Shown here one piece after another: positions 8,242 to 16,428 of a stretch of DNA of 64,000 bases. The notes below the pieces were generated by a model that did not search any database, was not told the origin of the DNA, and saw only the letters and a list, made by a program, of their open reading frames with translations. The translations under genes were made by a program, and so were the position numbers. Origin of the DNA: Amycolatopsis dendrobii (GTDB lineage Bacteria; Actinomycetota; Actinomycetes; Mycobacteriales; Pseudonocardiaceae); contig NZ_JACGZW010000001.1 in the NCBI RefSeq assembly GCF_014145675.1, positions 372,001 to 436,000 on the forward strand. Reading direction: 5' to 3'. Positions within the stretch are counted from its first letter, which is position 1. Each line of letters opens with the position of its first letter.

Positions 8242-9117
8242 TCAGGCCGGGTAGCGGCGAAAGGCGAAGTCCCGGATCGCCGCGCTGAGCCGCTTGGGGT
8301 CGAAGCGCAGCTCGACCGGGCTGCGGGCCTGGACGAACTCGGCGTTCGGCAGGTCCTCGGCCAGGCTGCCCGCGTCGCCGAACGGGTGGATCGGGTCGCC
8401 CTCGTGCCCGATCACCAGCGTCGGCGTGGTGATCGTGCCCCGGATCGACTTGGGCGGCGCGACGCGGCCGAACAGCACGCCGTGCAGCAACGCGGCCATC
8501 GGAGCCGGTTCCTGGCTCAGCGTGTCGGTGATGACGTCCACCCACTGGTTGCCGTGCGGCACCAGGTGCGCGGCCAACGCCACCCCGCGCACCGTCGCGG
8601 GCAGGAAGCGCGCGGCGAACAACAGGGGTGCGAAGGTCAGCAGCCCGGCGATGATCGCATTGTCCAGCACCGGCATTTCGACCACCAGCCCGCGCACCCG
8701 CGACGGGGCGGCCACCGCCACCTCCAGCGCCACGTTCGCGCCCAGCGAGGTGCCGCCGACCACCGCGTCCTCGATCTCGAGATGGTCGAGCAGCGCGACG
8801 GCCTGCTCGCCGAACGCGGGCATCGAATAGCGCCACGACTGCGTCGGCCGGTCCGAGTCGCCGTGGCCGAGCAGGTCGAGGGTCACCACGCGGAACCCGG
8901 CGCGGGCGAGCCGCCTGGCCAGCGGCGCGTGCATCCGCCGGGTGAACATGATCCCGTGCATCAGCACCACGACGCGGTCGCCGCTGCCGTATTCGGTGTA
9001 GCACAGGCGCTGGCCCTCGTGGCGGAACGAGCCGGACAGCTCGATCGGCCTCGCCCTGCGGGCCGCCGCGGGTTCCGCCGGCGGGGCGTCGGCGACGGGC
9101 ACGGGTGCCGGATCCAT
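8242..9117 (-). CDS. Alpha/beta-hydrolase
   Basis: This is a 291-residue protein with the alpha/beta-hydrolase order: oxyanion strand VVVLMHGIM, then TLDLLGHGDSDRP, nucleophile elbow GGTSLG, a late acidic region and GHEGDPIHPFG, which supplies the catalytic His/Asp region. The start ATG 9117 follows GGAGG. About 30 Ala/Pro-rich residues precede the fold and do not look like a signal peptide. It is an esterase or related hydrolase of unknown substrate. It is divergent from the crotonase gene. Confidence 0.8.
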   Translation of the reverse strand: MDPAPVPVADAPPAEPAAARRARPIELSGSFRHEGQRLCYTEYGSGDRVVVLMHGIMFTRRMHAPLARRLARAGFRVVTLDLLGHGDSDRPTQSWRYSMPAFGEQAVALLDHLEIEDAVVGGTSLGANVALEVAVAAPSRVRGLVVEMPVLDNAIIAGLLTFAPLLFAARFLPATVRGVALAAHLVPHGNQWVDVITDTLSQEPAPMAALLHGVLFGRVAPPKSIRGTITTPTLVIGHEGDPIHPFGDAGSLAEDLPNAEFVQARSPVELRFDPKRLSAAIRDFAFRRYPA

Positions 9118-9226
9118 ACGGGCGCCTCCCTCTCCACCTCGGGTCTCCAGGAAAGCATCCCGCAGCGCCGTTGGCACAGTGTCAACCGGATGAGCTGGGG
9201 TGGCCGGGATGAGTAAAGATGGCCGC

Positions 9227-10069
9227 ATGACCGAACCAGTAGCCGCCCTTCCCGAACTCGCCTCGCTCCGCGTCGACCTCGACGGCGCGGTCGCCGAGGT
9301 CACCCTGCTCGGCCCGGGCAAGGGCAACGCGATGGGCCCCGACTTCTGGCGCGAGCTGCCGCAGGTGTTCGCCGCCCTCGACGCCGACCCGCGCGTGCGC
9401 GCCGTGGTCCTGACCGGCAGCGGCAAGCACTTCTCCTACGGCCTCGACCTGCCCGCGATGATGGGCAGCTGGGCCCCGCTGCTGGCCGGCGACGCGCTGG
9501 CCGGGCCGCGCACCGAGTTCCACCGCGAGGTCCAGCGGCTGCAGCAGGCGGTCAGCTCGATCGCCGAATGCCGCAAACCCGTCGTCGCCGCGGTGTCCGG
9601 CTGGTGCATCGGCGGCGGCGTGGACGTCATCACCGCCGCCGACATCCGCCTGGCCAGTGCGGACGCGAAGTTCAGCGTCCGCGAGGTGAAGGTCGCGATC
9701 GTGGCCGACATCGGCAGCCTGCAGCGCCTCGCGCCGATCGTCGGCGAGGGCCACGTCCGCGAGCTCGCGCTGACCGGCAAGGACATCGACGCCGCGCGGG
9801 CGGAGAAGATCGGCCTGGTCAACGACGTGTACCCGGACCAGGAAACCGTGCTGGCCAAAGCCCGCGAGCTGGCCGCGGAGATCGCCGCGAACCCGCCGCT
9901 GGTCGTCCAGGGCACCAAGCAGGTGCTGTCGACGAACACTGAACGCCAGGTCGCCGAGGGCCTGCGCTACGTCGCCGCGTGGAACTCCGCGTTCCTGCCG
10001 AGCAAGGACCTCCAGGAAGCCGTGCAGGCCTTCCTGGAGCGACGAGCGCCGGAATTCAAGGGCGAGTAA
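9227..10069 (+). CDS. Enoyl-CoA hydratase/isomerase (crotonase) family protein
   Basis: This is a 280-residue crotonase-fold protein. The oxyanion-hole segments are GKHFSYGLDLPAM and SGWCIGGGVDVITAADIRLAS. The acidic residue in the second segment is D (VD at the GxGxD position), and EVKVAIVADIGSLQRL follows, a pattern closer to dienoyl-CoA isomerases (ECH1) than to plain hydratases. ATG 9227 is preferred; a GTG at 9200 is in frame. The following acyl-CoA synthetase gene starts 35 bases downstream, so the two probably act in one fatty-acid or aromatic acyl-CoA degradation route. Confidence 0.85.
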   Translation: MTEPVAALPELASLRVDLDGAVAEVTLLGPGKGNAMGPDFWRELPQVFAALDADPRVRAVVLTGSGKHFSYGLDLPAMMGSWAPLLAGDALAGPRTEFHREVQRLQQAVSSIAECRKPVVAAVSGWCIGGGVDVITAADIRLASADAKFSVREVKVAIVADIGSLQRLAPIVGEGHVRELALTGKDIDAARAEKIGLVNDVYPDQETVLAKARELAAEIAANPPLVVQGTKQVLSTNTERQVAEGLRYVAAWNSAFLPSKDLQEAVQAFLERRAPEFKGE

Positions 10070-10104
10070 AACAGGCACGGGAAAGCGAGCACGAGGAGTA
10101 CGAC

Positions 10105-11811
10105 GTGAGCAACGGCGCTGAGGTCACCGGCTACCAGGCATTCCGCGCGGCGCGGGACTATCTGCAGGCCCACCGCGAGGACTACGAAACCGCTTACCGG
10201 GAGTTCGCGTGGCCGCGGCTGGACGAGTTCAACTGGGCCACCGACTGGTTCGACGCGATCGCGGCGGATCCGGCGAACGCGCAGCGGTACGCGCTGTGGA
10301 TCGTGGAAGAGGACGGCGCCGAGAACCGCTGGACGTTCCCGGAGATGTCGGCCCGGTCCAACCAGGTCGCCAACTGGCTGCGCGGCCTCGGCGTCGCGCG
10401 CGGCGACCGGGTGATCGTCATGCTCGGCAACCAGGGCGAGCTGTGGGAGACCATCCTCGCGGCGATCAAGCTTGGCGCGGTCGTGATCCCGGCGTCCACG
10501 CTGCTCGGACCGGCCGACCTGGTGGACCGCGTCGAGCGCGGCAACGCGAAGCACGTGATCGTGCGCGACGTCGACGCGGAGAAGTTCGCCGACGTAGCGG
10601 GCGGCTACACGCGCATCGCGGTCGGCGAACCGGTTTCCGGCTGGCACGCCTTCGAAACCGCGTACGCGTCGTCGGCCGAATTCACCCCGGACGGGGTCAC
10701 CCGCGCCGAGGACCCGCTGCTGCTGTACTTCACCTCGGGCACCACCGCGAAACCGAAACTCGTGCAGCACACGCACGTGTCCTATCCGGTCGGCCATCTG
10801 TCCACAATGTACTGGATCGGGCTGGAACCGGGCGACGTCCACCTCAACATCTCGTCGCCGGGCTGGGCCAAGCACGCGTGGAGCAACTTCTTCGCGCCGT
10901 GGAACGCCGAAGCGACCGTTTTCCTGTACAACTACGCGCGGTTCGACGCGGCCGCGCTGATGGCGCAGATGGACCGGTGCGCCGTCACCAGCTTCTGCGC
11001 GCCGCCGACGGTCTGGCGGATGCTCATCCAGGCGGACCTGACCGAGCTGCGGACGCCGCCGAAGAAGGTCGTCGGCGCGGGGGAGCCGCTCAACCCCGAG
11101 GTGATCGAGCAGGTCGAGAAGGCGTGGGGCGTCACCATCCGGGACGGCTTCGGGCAGACCGAAACCAGCGTCCAGGTCGCGAACACGCCCGGCCAGGACG
11201 TCGTGGCCGGTTCGATGGGCCGCCCGCTGCCCGGGTTCGCGGTCGCGCTGGTCGACCCGGTGACCGGCGAGCGCGCGACCGAGGGCGAGATCTGCCTCGA
11301 CCTGGCGCACCGGCCGGTCGGCCTGATGGCGGGCTACGCGGACGACGACGAGCGCACGTCGGCCGCGTTCGCGAACGGTTACTACCACACCGGCGACGTC
11401 GGCTCGATCGACGAGCGCGGCTACATCACCTACGTCGGCCGCACCGACGACGTCTTCAAGGCGTCGGACTACCGGATCTCGCCGTTCGAGCTGGAGAGCG
11501 TCCTGCTGGAGCACGAAGCGGTCGCCGAGGCGGCCGTGGTTCCCGCGCCGGACCCGATCCGGCTGGCCGTGCCCAAGGCGTACGTCGTGCTCGCCTCGGG
11601 ACGCGAGCCGAACGCCGAGACCGCGCGAGAGATCCTCGCGTACGCGCGGGAGCACCTCGCGCCGTACAAGCGGATCCGGCGGCTCGAGTTCGGGGAGCTG
11701 CCGAAGACCATCTCGGGCAAGATCCGCCGGGTCGAACTGCGCGGCCGCGAGGGCGGCGAACGGCCCGAGGGCGAGTTCCGCGAGGACGACTTCCCGGACC
11801 TCAAGTCCTGA
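10105..11811 (+). CDS. AMP-dependent acyl-CoA synthetase, medium-chain/benzoate type
   Basis: This is a 568-residue ANL-superfamily enzyme. The P-loop is YFTSGTTAKPK, the A5 motif is GFGQTETS, the A7 region is YHTGDVGSIDERGY, and the C-terminal lysine sits in LPKTISGKIRR. N-terminal features (GLGVARGDRV) and overall length match medium-chain acyl-CoA or benzoate-CoA ligases. It activates a carboxylic acid with ATP and CoA through an acyl-adenylate. GTG 10105 follows GAGGAG. It is probably co-transcribed with the crotonase and ends at a 13-bp bidirectional hairpin. Confidence 0.88.
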   Translation: MSNGAEVTGYQAFRAARDYLQAHREDYETAYREFAWPRLDEFNWATDWFDAIAADPANAQRYALWIVEEDGAENRWTFPEMSARSNQVANWLRGLGVARGDRVIVMLGNQGELWETILAAIKLGAVVIPASTLLGPADLVDRVERGNAKHVIVRDVDAEKFADVAGGYTRIAVGEPVSGWHAFETAYASSAEFTPDGVTRAEDPLLLYFTSGTTAKPKLVQHTHVSYPVGHLSTMYWIGLEPGDVHLNISSPGWAKHAWSNFFAPWNAEATVFLYNYARFDAAALMAQMDRCAVTSFCAPPTVWRMLIQADLTELRTPPKKVVGAGEPLNPEVIEQVEKAWGVTIRDGFGQTETSVQVANTPGQDVVAGSMGRPLPGFAVALVDPVTGERATEGEICLDLAHRPVGLMAGYADDDERTSAAFANGYYHTGDVGSIDERGYITYVGRTDDVFKASDYRISPFELESVLLEHEAVAEAAVVPAPDPIRLAVPKAYVVLASGREPNAETAREILAYAREHLAPYKRIRRLEFGELPKTISGKIRRVELRGREGGERPEGEFREDDFPDLKS

Positions 11812-11814
11812 GCC

Positions 11815-11850
11815 GTGGTTCCGGCCGGGGTCTTACTCGGCCGGAACCAC
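11815..11850. terminator. 13-bp perfect hairpin between convergent genes
   Basis: Arms 11815-11827 and 11838-11850 pair perfectly around a 10-base loop. The right arm overlaps the stop-codon end of the lipoprotein gene, so this should terminate both transcripts. Confidence 0.75.
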
Positions 11851-12351
11851 CGCCGCCAGCACGGTTTGCCCGCCCTTGCTGCACGTGGTGCCGCCCTGCG
11901 CGGCGGGCGGGCCGGAAACGCACAGCCAGCCGTCGACGGTCGCGTTGACCGGATTGTTCGATCCCGCCGCCTGGCGGCCGTTGATCGCCTGGTGGAACTT
12001 CTTGACGAGCGCCATCGCGTCCGCGCACGGGACGGTTTTGTCGTCGTAGACGTACAACGTCATCCCGCTCGCCGCGGTGACCGTGCCGCACGTGCCCGGA
12101 GCGGACGGCGGCGCCTGTTTCGACGGCTTCGGCGCGGCCGCGCTGCTGCTGGGCGCGGCGGGCGTACTGCTCGCGCCCGCGGTCTGCGGCAGCGGCGGGG
12201 GAGCGTGCGTGCTGGGCGCCGCCGAGGCGATCGCGGAGGGCGCCGACGAGGCGGCCGCCGGTGGCGCTTGATCCCCCGAACAGGCGGTGAGCGCGGGCAA
12301 AACCACCACAGCCGCGCACAGCGGCCCGTACACGGTTTTCGACGGGAGCAC
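11833..12351 (-). CDS. Putative secreted lipoprotein
   Basis: This is a 172-residue protein. The N-terminus VLPSKTVYGPLCAAVVVL followed by PALTAC gives a lipoprotein signal with lipid attachment at the Cys of LTAC. A Ser/Ala/Pro-rich spacer of about 60 residues follows. The folded C-terminal part has four cysteines (GTCGTVTA, VPCADA, GWLCVSG, TTCSKGG), likely two disulfides. The GTG at 12351 follows AAAGG six bases upstream. I do not recognise the domain. Similar small lipoproteins in actinomycetes lack a known function. Confidence 0.7.
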   Translation of the reverse strand: MLPSKTVYGPLCAAVVVLPALTACSGDQAPPAAASSAPSAIASAAPSTHAPPPLPQTAGASSTPAAPSSSAAAPKPSKQAPPSAPGTCGTVTAASGMTLYVYDDKTVPCADAMALVKKFHQAINGRQAAGSNNPVNATVDGWLCVSGPPAAQGGTTCSKGGQTVLAAVVPAE

Positions 12352-12437
12352 CGCGATCCTTTCTCCGGGGTCGCGCCCATTCTGGCCCCTCGCGCCCCTG
12401 CTGAGCGGCACCGACACACCGGAACGGACCCGGTTCT

Positions 12438-12450
12438 GTCTACTGTGGAC
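12438..12450. repeat. GTCCACAGTGGAC-family palindrome, copy 1
   Basis: The 13-mer GTCTACTGTGGAC differs by one base from the palindromic consensus. Other copies within one mismatch are at 26154-26166, 27823-27835, 33042-33054, 43093-43105 and 46993-47005. Confidence 0.5.
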
Positions 12451-12623
12451 GGTTGTTTTCCGGTTTCCGGACTGGGAAATCCGCATCGCCCGCACGCATC
12501 GTTCGGAGGAATCCGGCCCGAGGCGGTTAACGCCCGGCGGTCCCGCGCCGACGTAGAGGGCAGGCGCCCCGCGCGTTCCAGGTCCCCGAAGCCCGACGCC
12601 AGAGAGCACGAGTCACCCAGAGC

Positions 12624-12857
12624 ATGAGCACCGAAACCGTCCCCGCAGCCGAGACCGACACCCCGACCGGCCCGCCGACCGAACCCTGCAGCGTGGTGTG
12701 GTGCGGCGGCCGCCCCTACGTTCTCGAAGCCGGAGCCGTGCGCCCGCGCTGGGTGGGCACCGACGGCCGCGGCCGTCCCGAGACGCTGAGCAACGCGCAG
12801 CTGCAGCGCCGCGGCTGGAGCCACCGCCGCGCTGCCAGCAGGCGCCGCGCCCGCTGA
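12624..12857 (+). CDS. Small hypothetical protein
   Basis: This is a 77-residue, unrecognised protein. Acidic and Thr/Pro-rich residues 1-22 precede CSVVWCGGRPYVLEAG, and the C-terminus is very basic (RRGWSHRRAASRRRAR). There is no signal peptide or membrane segment. No strong ribosome-binding site precedes ATG 12624. Support for it being real comes from normal codon bias and a 23-bp perfect hairpin starting five bases after the stop codon. The basic tail could bind nucleic acid, but this is a guess. Confidence 0.5.
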   Translation: MSTETVPAAETDTPTGPPTEPCSVVWCGGRPYVLEAGAVRPRWVGTDGRGRPETLSNAQLQRRGWSHRRAASRRRAR

Positions 12858-12861
12858 GACT

Positions 12862-12914
12862 TCCGCCGGACGGCGGCCGGAACCGGGGAGGGGTTCCGGC
12901 CGCCGTCCGGCGGA
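12862..12914 (+). terminator. 23-bp perfect hairpin
   Basis: Arms 12862-12884 and 12892-12914 are exact reverse complements around the 7-base loop GGGGAGG. This is the longest perfect stem in the window. It follows the small gene ending at 12857. Confidence 0.8.
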
Positions 12915-13304
12915 TCCGCCGTTTTCCCCGTCATCGCGCCGATTCGTCCCCGGCGCCGATTCGTTCCCGGCATCGGCCGGCCCGCGCCGTCGCATCCCCG
13001 GGCTGTGGATCCGCTCGCGCGGCCGCGGCGGAAGCGGCCCAGTGCCGGACGAGCCGGGTCCGCCCGCGCCGTTCCGATCCGCCGCCGGGCCGAGCGCCCC
13101 AATGCCGCTTTGGGCGCGTCTGACGCACCAATGCCGCCGGCAGCGCGGTGCGCTGCGGCGTCGCTCCCGCGAAAGTCCGTGAGGGCAACCCCGCGGGAAT
13201 CAGAGTTCCCCTCGCGGACTTCGGCATGGTGCCCGGCGAGGCGGAACCCCGAACTTCACCCGCCGGGAGAAACCTCGCGACCCGGCTCGCTCTAGGCTGA
13301 CCGC
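12915..13304. other. Intergenic region with repeats, no gene seen
   Basis: This GC-rich stretch upstream of pgsA contains two CCAATGCCG copies, the first in a small imperfect hairpin at 13094-13117, and the larger repeat hairpin at 13173-13221. No convincing coding sequence is visible on either strand. Confidence 0.5.
13173..13221. repeat. Nested hairpin, second member of the 8179-8221 repeat family
   Basis: Outer arms 13173-13185 and 13209-13221 (AAGTCCGTGAGGG with CCCTCGCGGACTT) pair with a single G-T wobble. The loop contains GGGAATCAGAGTTCCC, itself a small hairpin. That core matches the loop of the hairpin at 8179-8221 read on the other strand. Confidence 0.6.
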
Positions 13305-13913
13305 GTGACCACGGTCCCCGACGAGCCCAAGAACGAGGCCAAGGCCGAGCCCTCCCTGTGGCGGCAGGCGCTCACCATCCCCAACCTGCTGTCGCTGCTG
13401 CGCCTGGCGGGCGTCCCGGTGTTCCTGTGGCTGCTGCTCGGCCCGAAGGAGGACGGCTGGGCGCTCGCCCTGCTGATCTTCTCCGCGCTCACCGACTGGC
13501 TCGACGGCAAGCTCGCCCGCTGGCTCGACCAGATGTCGCGGCTCGGGCAGCTGCTCGACCCCGCCGCGGACCGGCTCTACATCCTCGCCACGCTCGTCGC
13601 CTTCCTGATCCGCGACATCATCCCGTGGTGGGTCGTCGTCCCGCTGGTGCTGCGCGAGCTGGTGCTCGGGGTGTGCGTGATGCTGCTGCGGCGCGGCGGG
13701 TTCGCGCCGCCCGAGGTCACCTACATCGGCAAGGGCGCGACCTTCGTGCTCATGTACGCCTTCCCGTTCCTGCTGCTCACGCAGGGCGGCTCGGAGGTCG
13801 CCGCGGTCGCGCGGCCGATCGCCTACGCGTTCATGGTGTGGGGCGGCGTCCTGTATGTCTGGTCCGGGGCGCTCTACGTCGTGCAGGCGGCTCGCGCGCT
13901 GCGCACCCGGTGA
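13305..13913 (+). CDS. CDP-alcohol phosphatidyltransferase (PgsA2-like)
   Basis: This is a 202-residue membrane protein. The signature DGKLARWLDQMSRLGQLLD continues to PAADR and satisfies DGxxAR-x8-Gx3Dx3D. About six hydrophobic segments span the protein, with a cytoplasmic N-terminal tail of about 18 residues. It transfers a phosphatidyl group from CDP-diacylglycerol to an alcohol such as glycerol-3-phosphate or a second lipid. Position ahead of gcvH-garA mirrors mycobacterial pgsA2. The exact acceptor is not established. GTG start at 13305. Confidence 0.88.
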   Translation: MTTVPDEPKNEAKAEPSLWRQALTIPNLLSLLRLAGVPVFLWLLLGPKEDGWALALLIFSALTDWLDGKLARWLDQMSRLGQLLDPAADRLYILATLVAFLIRDIIPWWVVVPLVLRELVLGVCVMLLRRGGFAPPEVTYIGKGATFVLMYAFPFLLLTQGGSEVAAVARPIAYAFMVWGGVLYVWSGALYVVQAARALRTR

Positions 13914-13959
13914 TGGAAGATTGTCGGCACGAAAGCCAGCACCAGGAAGGGGAGCGGCG

Positions 13960-14343
13960 TTGACCACTCCGGAAGAACTGCGCTACACCGAGGAGCACGA
14001 GTGGGTCGCGACCCGCGAGGGTTCGCTCGTGCGGGTGGGCATCACCGAATACGCGCAGGACCAGCTCGGCGACGTCGTGTTCGTCGACCTGCCCGAGGTC
14101 GGCAAGCAGGTCGGGGCGGGCGACGCGTTCGGCGAGGTCGAGTCCACGAAAAGCGTCTCGGAGCTGTTCGCGCCGGTCGACGGCGAGATCGTCGCGGTCA
14201 ACTCCGCGGTCGCCGATTCGCCGGAGCTCGTCAACTCCGACCCCTACGGCGAGGGCTGGCTCGTGGAGATCCGGCTCGACGACCCGGCCGGTCTCGAAGC
14301 GCTGCTCGAGGCCGAGGCGTACCAGGCGCTCATCAAGGGCTGA
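13960..14343 (+). CDS. gcvH: Glycine cleavage system H protein
   Basis: This is a 127-residue lipoyl carrier. The lipoylation lysine is K64 in EVESTKSVSELF. The N-terminal RYTEEHEW and the GITEYAQDQLGDVVFV stretch are typical. It carries the aminomethyl group between the P, T and L proteins of glycine cleavage. The TTG start follows AGGAAGGGGAG. It lies 46 bases after the phosphatidyltransferase gene and before garA, the standard actinobacterial order. The other glycine cleavage genes are not in this window. Confidence 0.96.
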   Translation: MTTPEELRYTEEHEWVATREGSLVRVGITEYAQDQLGDVVFVDLPEVGKQVGAGDAFGEVESTKSVSELFAPVDGEIVAVNSAVADSPELVNSDPYGEGWLVEIRLDDPAGLEALLEAEAYQALIKG

Positions 14344-14468
14344 GCCGTTCGGCCGGGCGCGGTGAGCCTCAAGGGGAGCCCGAGGGTTCCGGGCCGGTCG
14401 GGCACGGTACGTTGACAGCTGCACGTTCTTGGTCGATGACAACACTTCATGCGTAGAGGAGAGCTCAG

Positions 14469-14939
14469 GTGAGCACGAACGACGGGCCCGGCGTTCCCCC
14501 GGAGCAGTCTCCGGAGCGGACCTCTGTCTTCCGGGCCGATTTCCTGGCCGACATGGAAGGCCAGCAGGAGTCCGCGCCGGCCGCCGAGGCACCGGTGCAG
14601 GGCGTCGACGCCCTGCCGCCGGGTTCCGCCCTCCTGGTCGTGAAGCGCGGGCCCAACGCGGGCTCCCGCTTCCTGCTCGACCGCGACACCACCAGCGCGG
14701 GACGGCACCCCGACAGCGACATCTTCCTCGACGACGTCACGGTTTCCCGCCGCCACGCGGAATTCCGGCGCGAGGGCGGGGAGTTCGTCGTGATCGACGT
14801 CGGCAGCCTGAACGGCACCTACGTCAACCGCGAGCCGGTCGACCAGGCCGTCCTCGCCGGCGGCGACGAGGTGCAGATCGGCAAGTTCCGTCTGGTCTTC
14901 CTGACCGGCCCGGGGCACGGGGGCCAGGGGGCGCAGTGA
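14469..14939 (+). CDS. garA: FHA-domain metabolic regulator GarA/OdhI
   Basis: This is a 156-residue protein. The FHA domain covers about 50-145 with GRHPDSDIFLDDVTVSRRHA and SLNGTYVNREPV. The N-terminal phospho-motif, ETTSVF in mycobacteria, reads PERTSVFRADFL here, so the PknB-type threonine (T18) is kept and the adjacent PknG-type threonine is Arg17. Unphosphorylated GarA binds and controls 2-oxoglutarate dehydrogenase, glutamate dehydrogenase and glutamate synthase. AGGAG precedes the GTG start. The stop overlaps the next gene's start (GTGA). Confidence 0.95.
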   Translation: MSTNDGPGVPPEQSPERTSVFRADFLADMEGQQESAPAAEAPVQGVDALPPGSALLVVKRGPNAGSRFLLDRDTTSAGRHPDSDIFLDDVTVSRRHAEFRREGGEFVVIDVGSLNGTYVNREPVDQAVLAGGDEVQIGKFRLVFLTGPGHGGQGAQ

Positions 14940-15706
14940 CGGCGGCCGGGCAGCCCGGTCGTCAGGAGGCCCGGCGGGACGGGTTGAGCATCGGGGCGGT
15001 GCTCGCGCAGCTGCGCGGGGACTTCCCCGATGTCACGATTTCGAAGATCCGCTTCCTCGAGGCGGAAGGCCTGGTCCGCCCGGGCCGCACGCCCTCGGGG
15101 TACCGGCAGTTCTCGCCCGCGGACGTGGAACGCCTGCGGTACGTGCTGTCCGCGCAGCGCGACCACTACCTCCCGCTCAAGGTCATCAAGGAGCAGCTCG
15201 ACGCGGCCGACGCGGGTGCGCAACCGCCCGCGCCGGTCCCGTCGGCTCCCCAGCTGCCGCGGCGGCTCGTGCCGCTCGGCGACGGGAGCGATCCGGCGGG
15301 ACTGCCCGCGGCGGCGGACTTCGAGACCGGGCCGGAGCTCCGGCTCACCCAGGAAGACCTGCTGGACCAGGCGGGCATCGACGACGCGATGCTCGCCGAG
15401 CTGTGCCAGTACGGCCTGCTGCGCCCCGGCGCGGCGGGTTTTTTCGGCCCGGAATCGGTCCTGATCGCCCGCACCGTCAAGGCGATGACCGAATTCGGGC
15501 TCGAACCGCGGCACCTGCGCGCGTTCCGCGCCGCGGCCGACCGCGAGGTCGGCCTGCTGGAGCAAATCGTGACCCCGGCGTACCGGCATCGGGACGCGGA
15601 CGCGAAGGCGCGCGCGGACGAGGTCGTGCGCGAACTGGCCGCGCTGTCGGTCACGCTGCACACGCTGCTCGTCAAAGCCGGCATCCGCGGCGTCGCCGGC
15701 GACTGA
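14936..15706 (+). CDS. MerR-family regulator, FtsR/Rv1828-like
   Basis: This is a 256-residue protein with an N-terminal MerR winged helix at about 20-95: LSIGAVLAQLRGDFPDVTIS, then KIRFLEAEGLVRP and GYRQFSPADVERLRYV. A Pro-rich linker and a C-terminal helical domain follow. No metal-binding cysteine cluster is seen. It overlaps garA by four bases (GTGA) and matches the position of Rv1828 and corynebacterial FtsR, which activates ftsZ. FtsR function here is inferred from synteny and length. Confidence 0.85.
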   Translation: MTAAGQPGRQEARRDGLSIGAVLAQLRGDFPDVTISKIRFLEAEGLVRPGRTPSGYRQFSPADVERLRYVLSAQRDHYLPLKVIKEQLDAADAGAQPPAPVPSAPQLPRRLVPLGDGSDPAGLPAAADFETGPELRLTQEDLLDQAGIDDAMLAELCQYGLLRPGAAGFFGPESVLIARTVKAMTEFGLEPRHLRAFRAAADREVGLLEQIVTPAYRHRDADAKARADEVVRELAALSVTLHTLLVKAGIRGVAGD

Positions 15707-15918
15707 CCCGTATGCCCGAGACGCGGTTCCGGTCACTTGTCAATGACTGAACCTCAGCGCCGGGATGCCGTACCGTGAGAGACGGTTCGCGAGACCACGA
15801 ACCGAGAATGTCCGCTGCGAGCGAGCACAGCGCCCGGATGACGGGTAGCGTCGGAGACAACGGTCGTCAGCCGTCGCCAGCGCTGCGGCCCGTGTGCACG
15901 AGAGGGAGGCGAAGCCCG

Positions 15919-16392
15919 ATGAGCGAGATGCGCGTCGTCGGCGTGCGGGTCGAACTGCCCGCCAATCAGCCGATCTTGTTGCTGCGGGAGACCGAGGGCG
16001 AGCGGTACCTGCCGATCTGGATCGGCTCGGTCGAAGCCACCGCGATCGCCCTGGAACAGCAAGGCGTGCGGCCCGCCCGGCCGCTCACCCACGATCTGCT
16101 CAAAGAGGTCATCGGCGCGCTCGGGCGCGAGCTCGAGCAGGTCGTGATCACCGACCTCAAAGAAGGCACGTTCTTCGCCGAGCTGGTCTTCGACGGCGAC
16201 ATCCGGGTGTCGGCCCGCCCGAGCGACTCGGTCGCGCTGGCGCTGCGGATCGGCGTCCCGATCCACGCGGTCGACGCCGTGCTCGAGGAAGCCGGGCTGA
16301 TCATCCCGGACGAGCAGGAGGACGAGGTCGAGAAGTTCCGCGAGTTCCTCGACTCGGTGTCCCCGGAAGACTTCCGCGGCGCCGACACCTGA
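15919..16392 (+). CDS. Bifunctional nuclease-domain protein (DUF151)
   Basis: This is a 157-residue protein with the BFN/DUF151 fold: ILLLRETEGERYLPIWIGSVEATAIA, then LTHDLLKEVI, GTFFAELVF and RPSDSVALALRIGVPI, and an acidic C-terminus. GAGGGAGG precedes ATG 15919. Family members are conserved between the two merR genes across actinobacteria; some plant homologues have RNase and DNase activity. The cellular role here is unknown. About 210 bases separate it from the upstream merR, so it may have its own promoter. Confidence 0.9.
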   Translation: MSEMRVVGVRVELPANQPILLLRETEGERYLPIWIGSVEATAIALEQQGVRPARPLTHDLLKEVIGALGRELEQVVITDLKEGTFFAELVFDGDIRVSARPSDSVALALRIGVPIHAVDAVLEEAGLIIPDEQEDEVEKFREFLDSVSPEDFRGADT

Positions 16393-16428
16393 TCGCCCCT
16401 GCCCGGCGGTTTCCCGCCGGGCACGAGC

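Noticed and set aside
12915..13220. Promoter-like elements and CCAATGCCG repeats as a regulatory array
   Set aside because: Only two copies with irregular spacing; better explained as part of dispersed repeats.
15710..15918. TTGTCA at 15737 with TACCGT at 15771 as a promoter of the nuclease gene
   Set aside because: The spacing of 28 bases is too long for a standard promoter.
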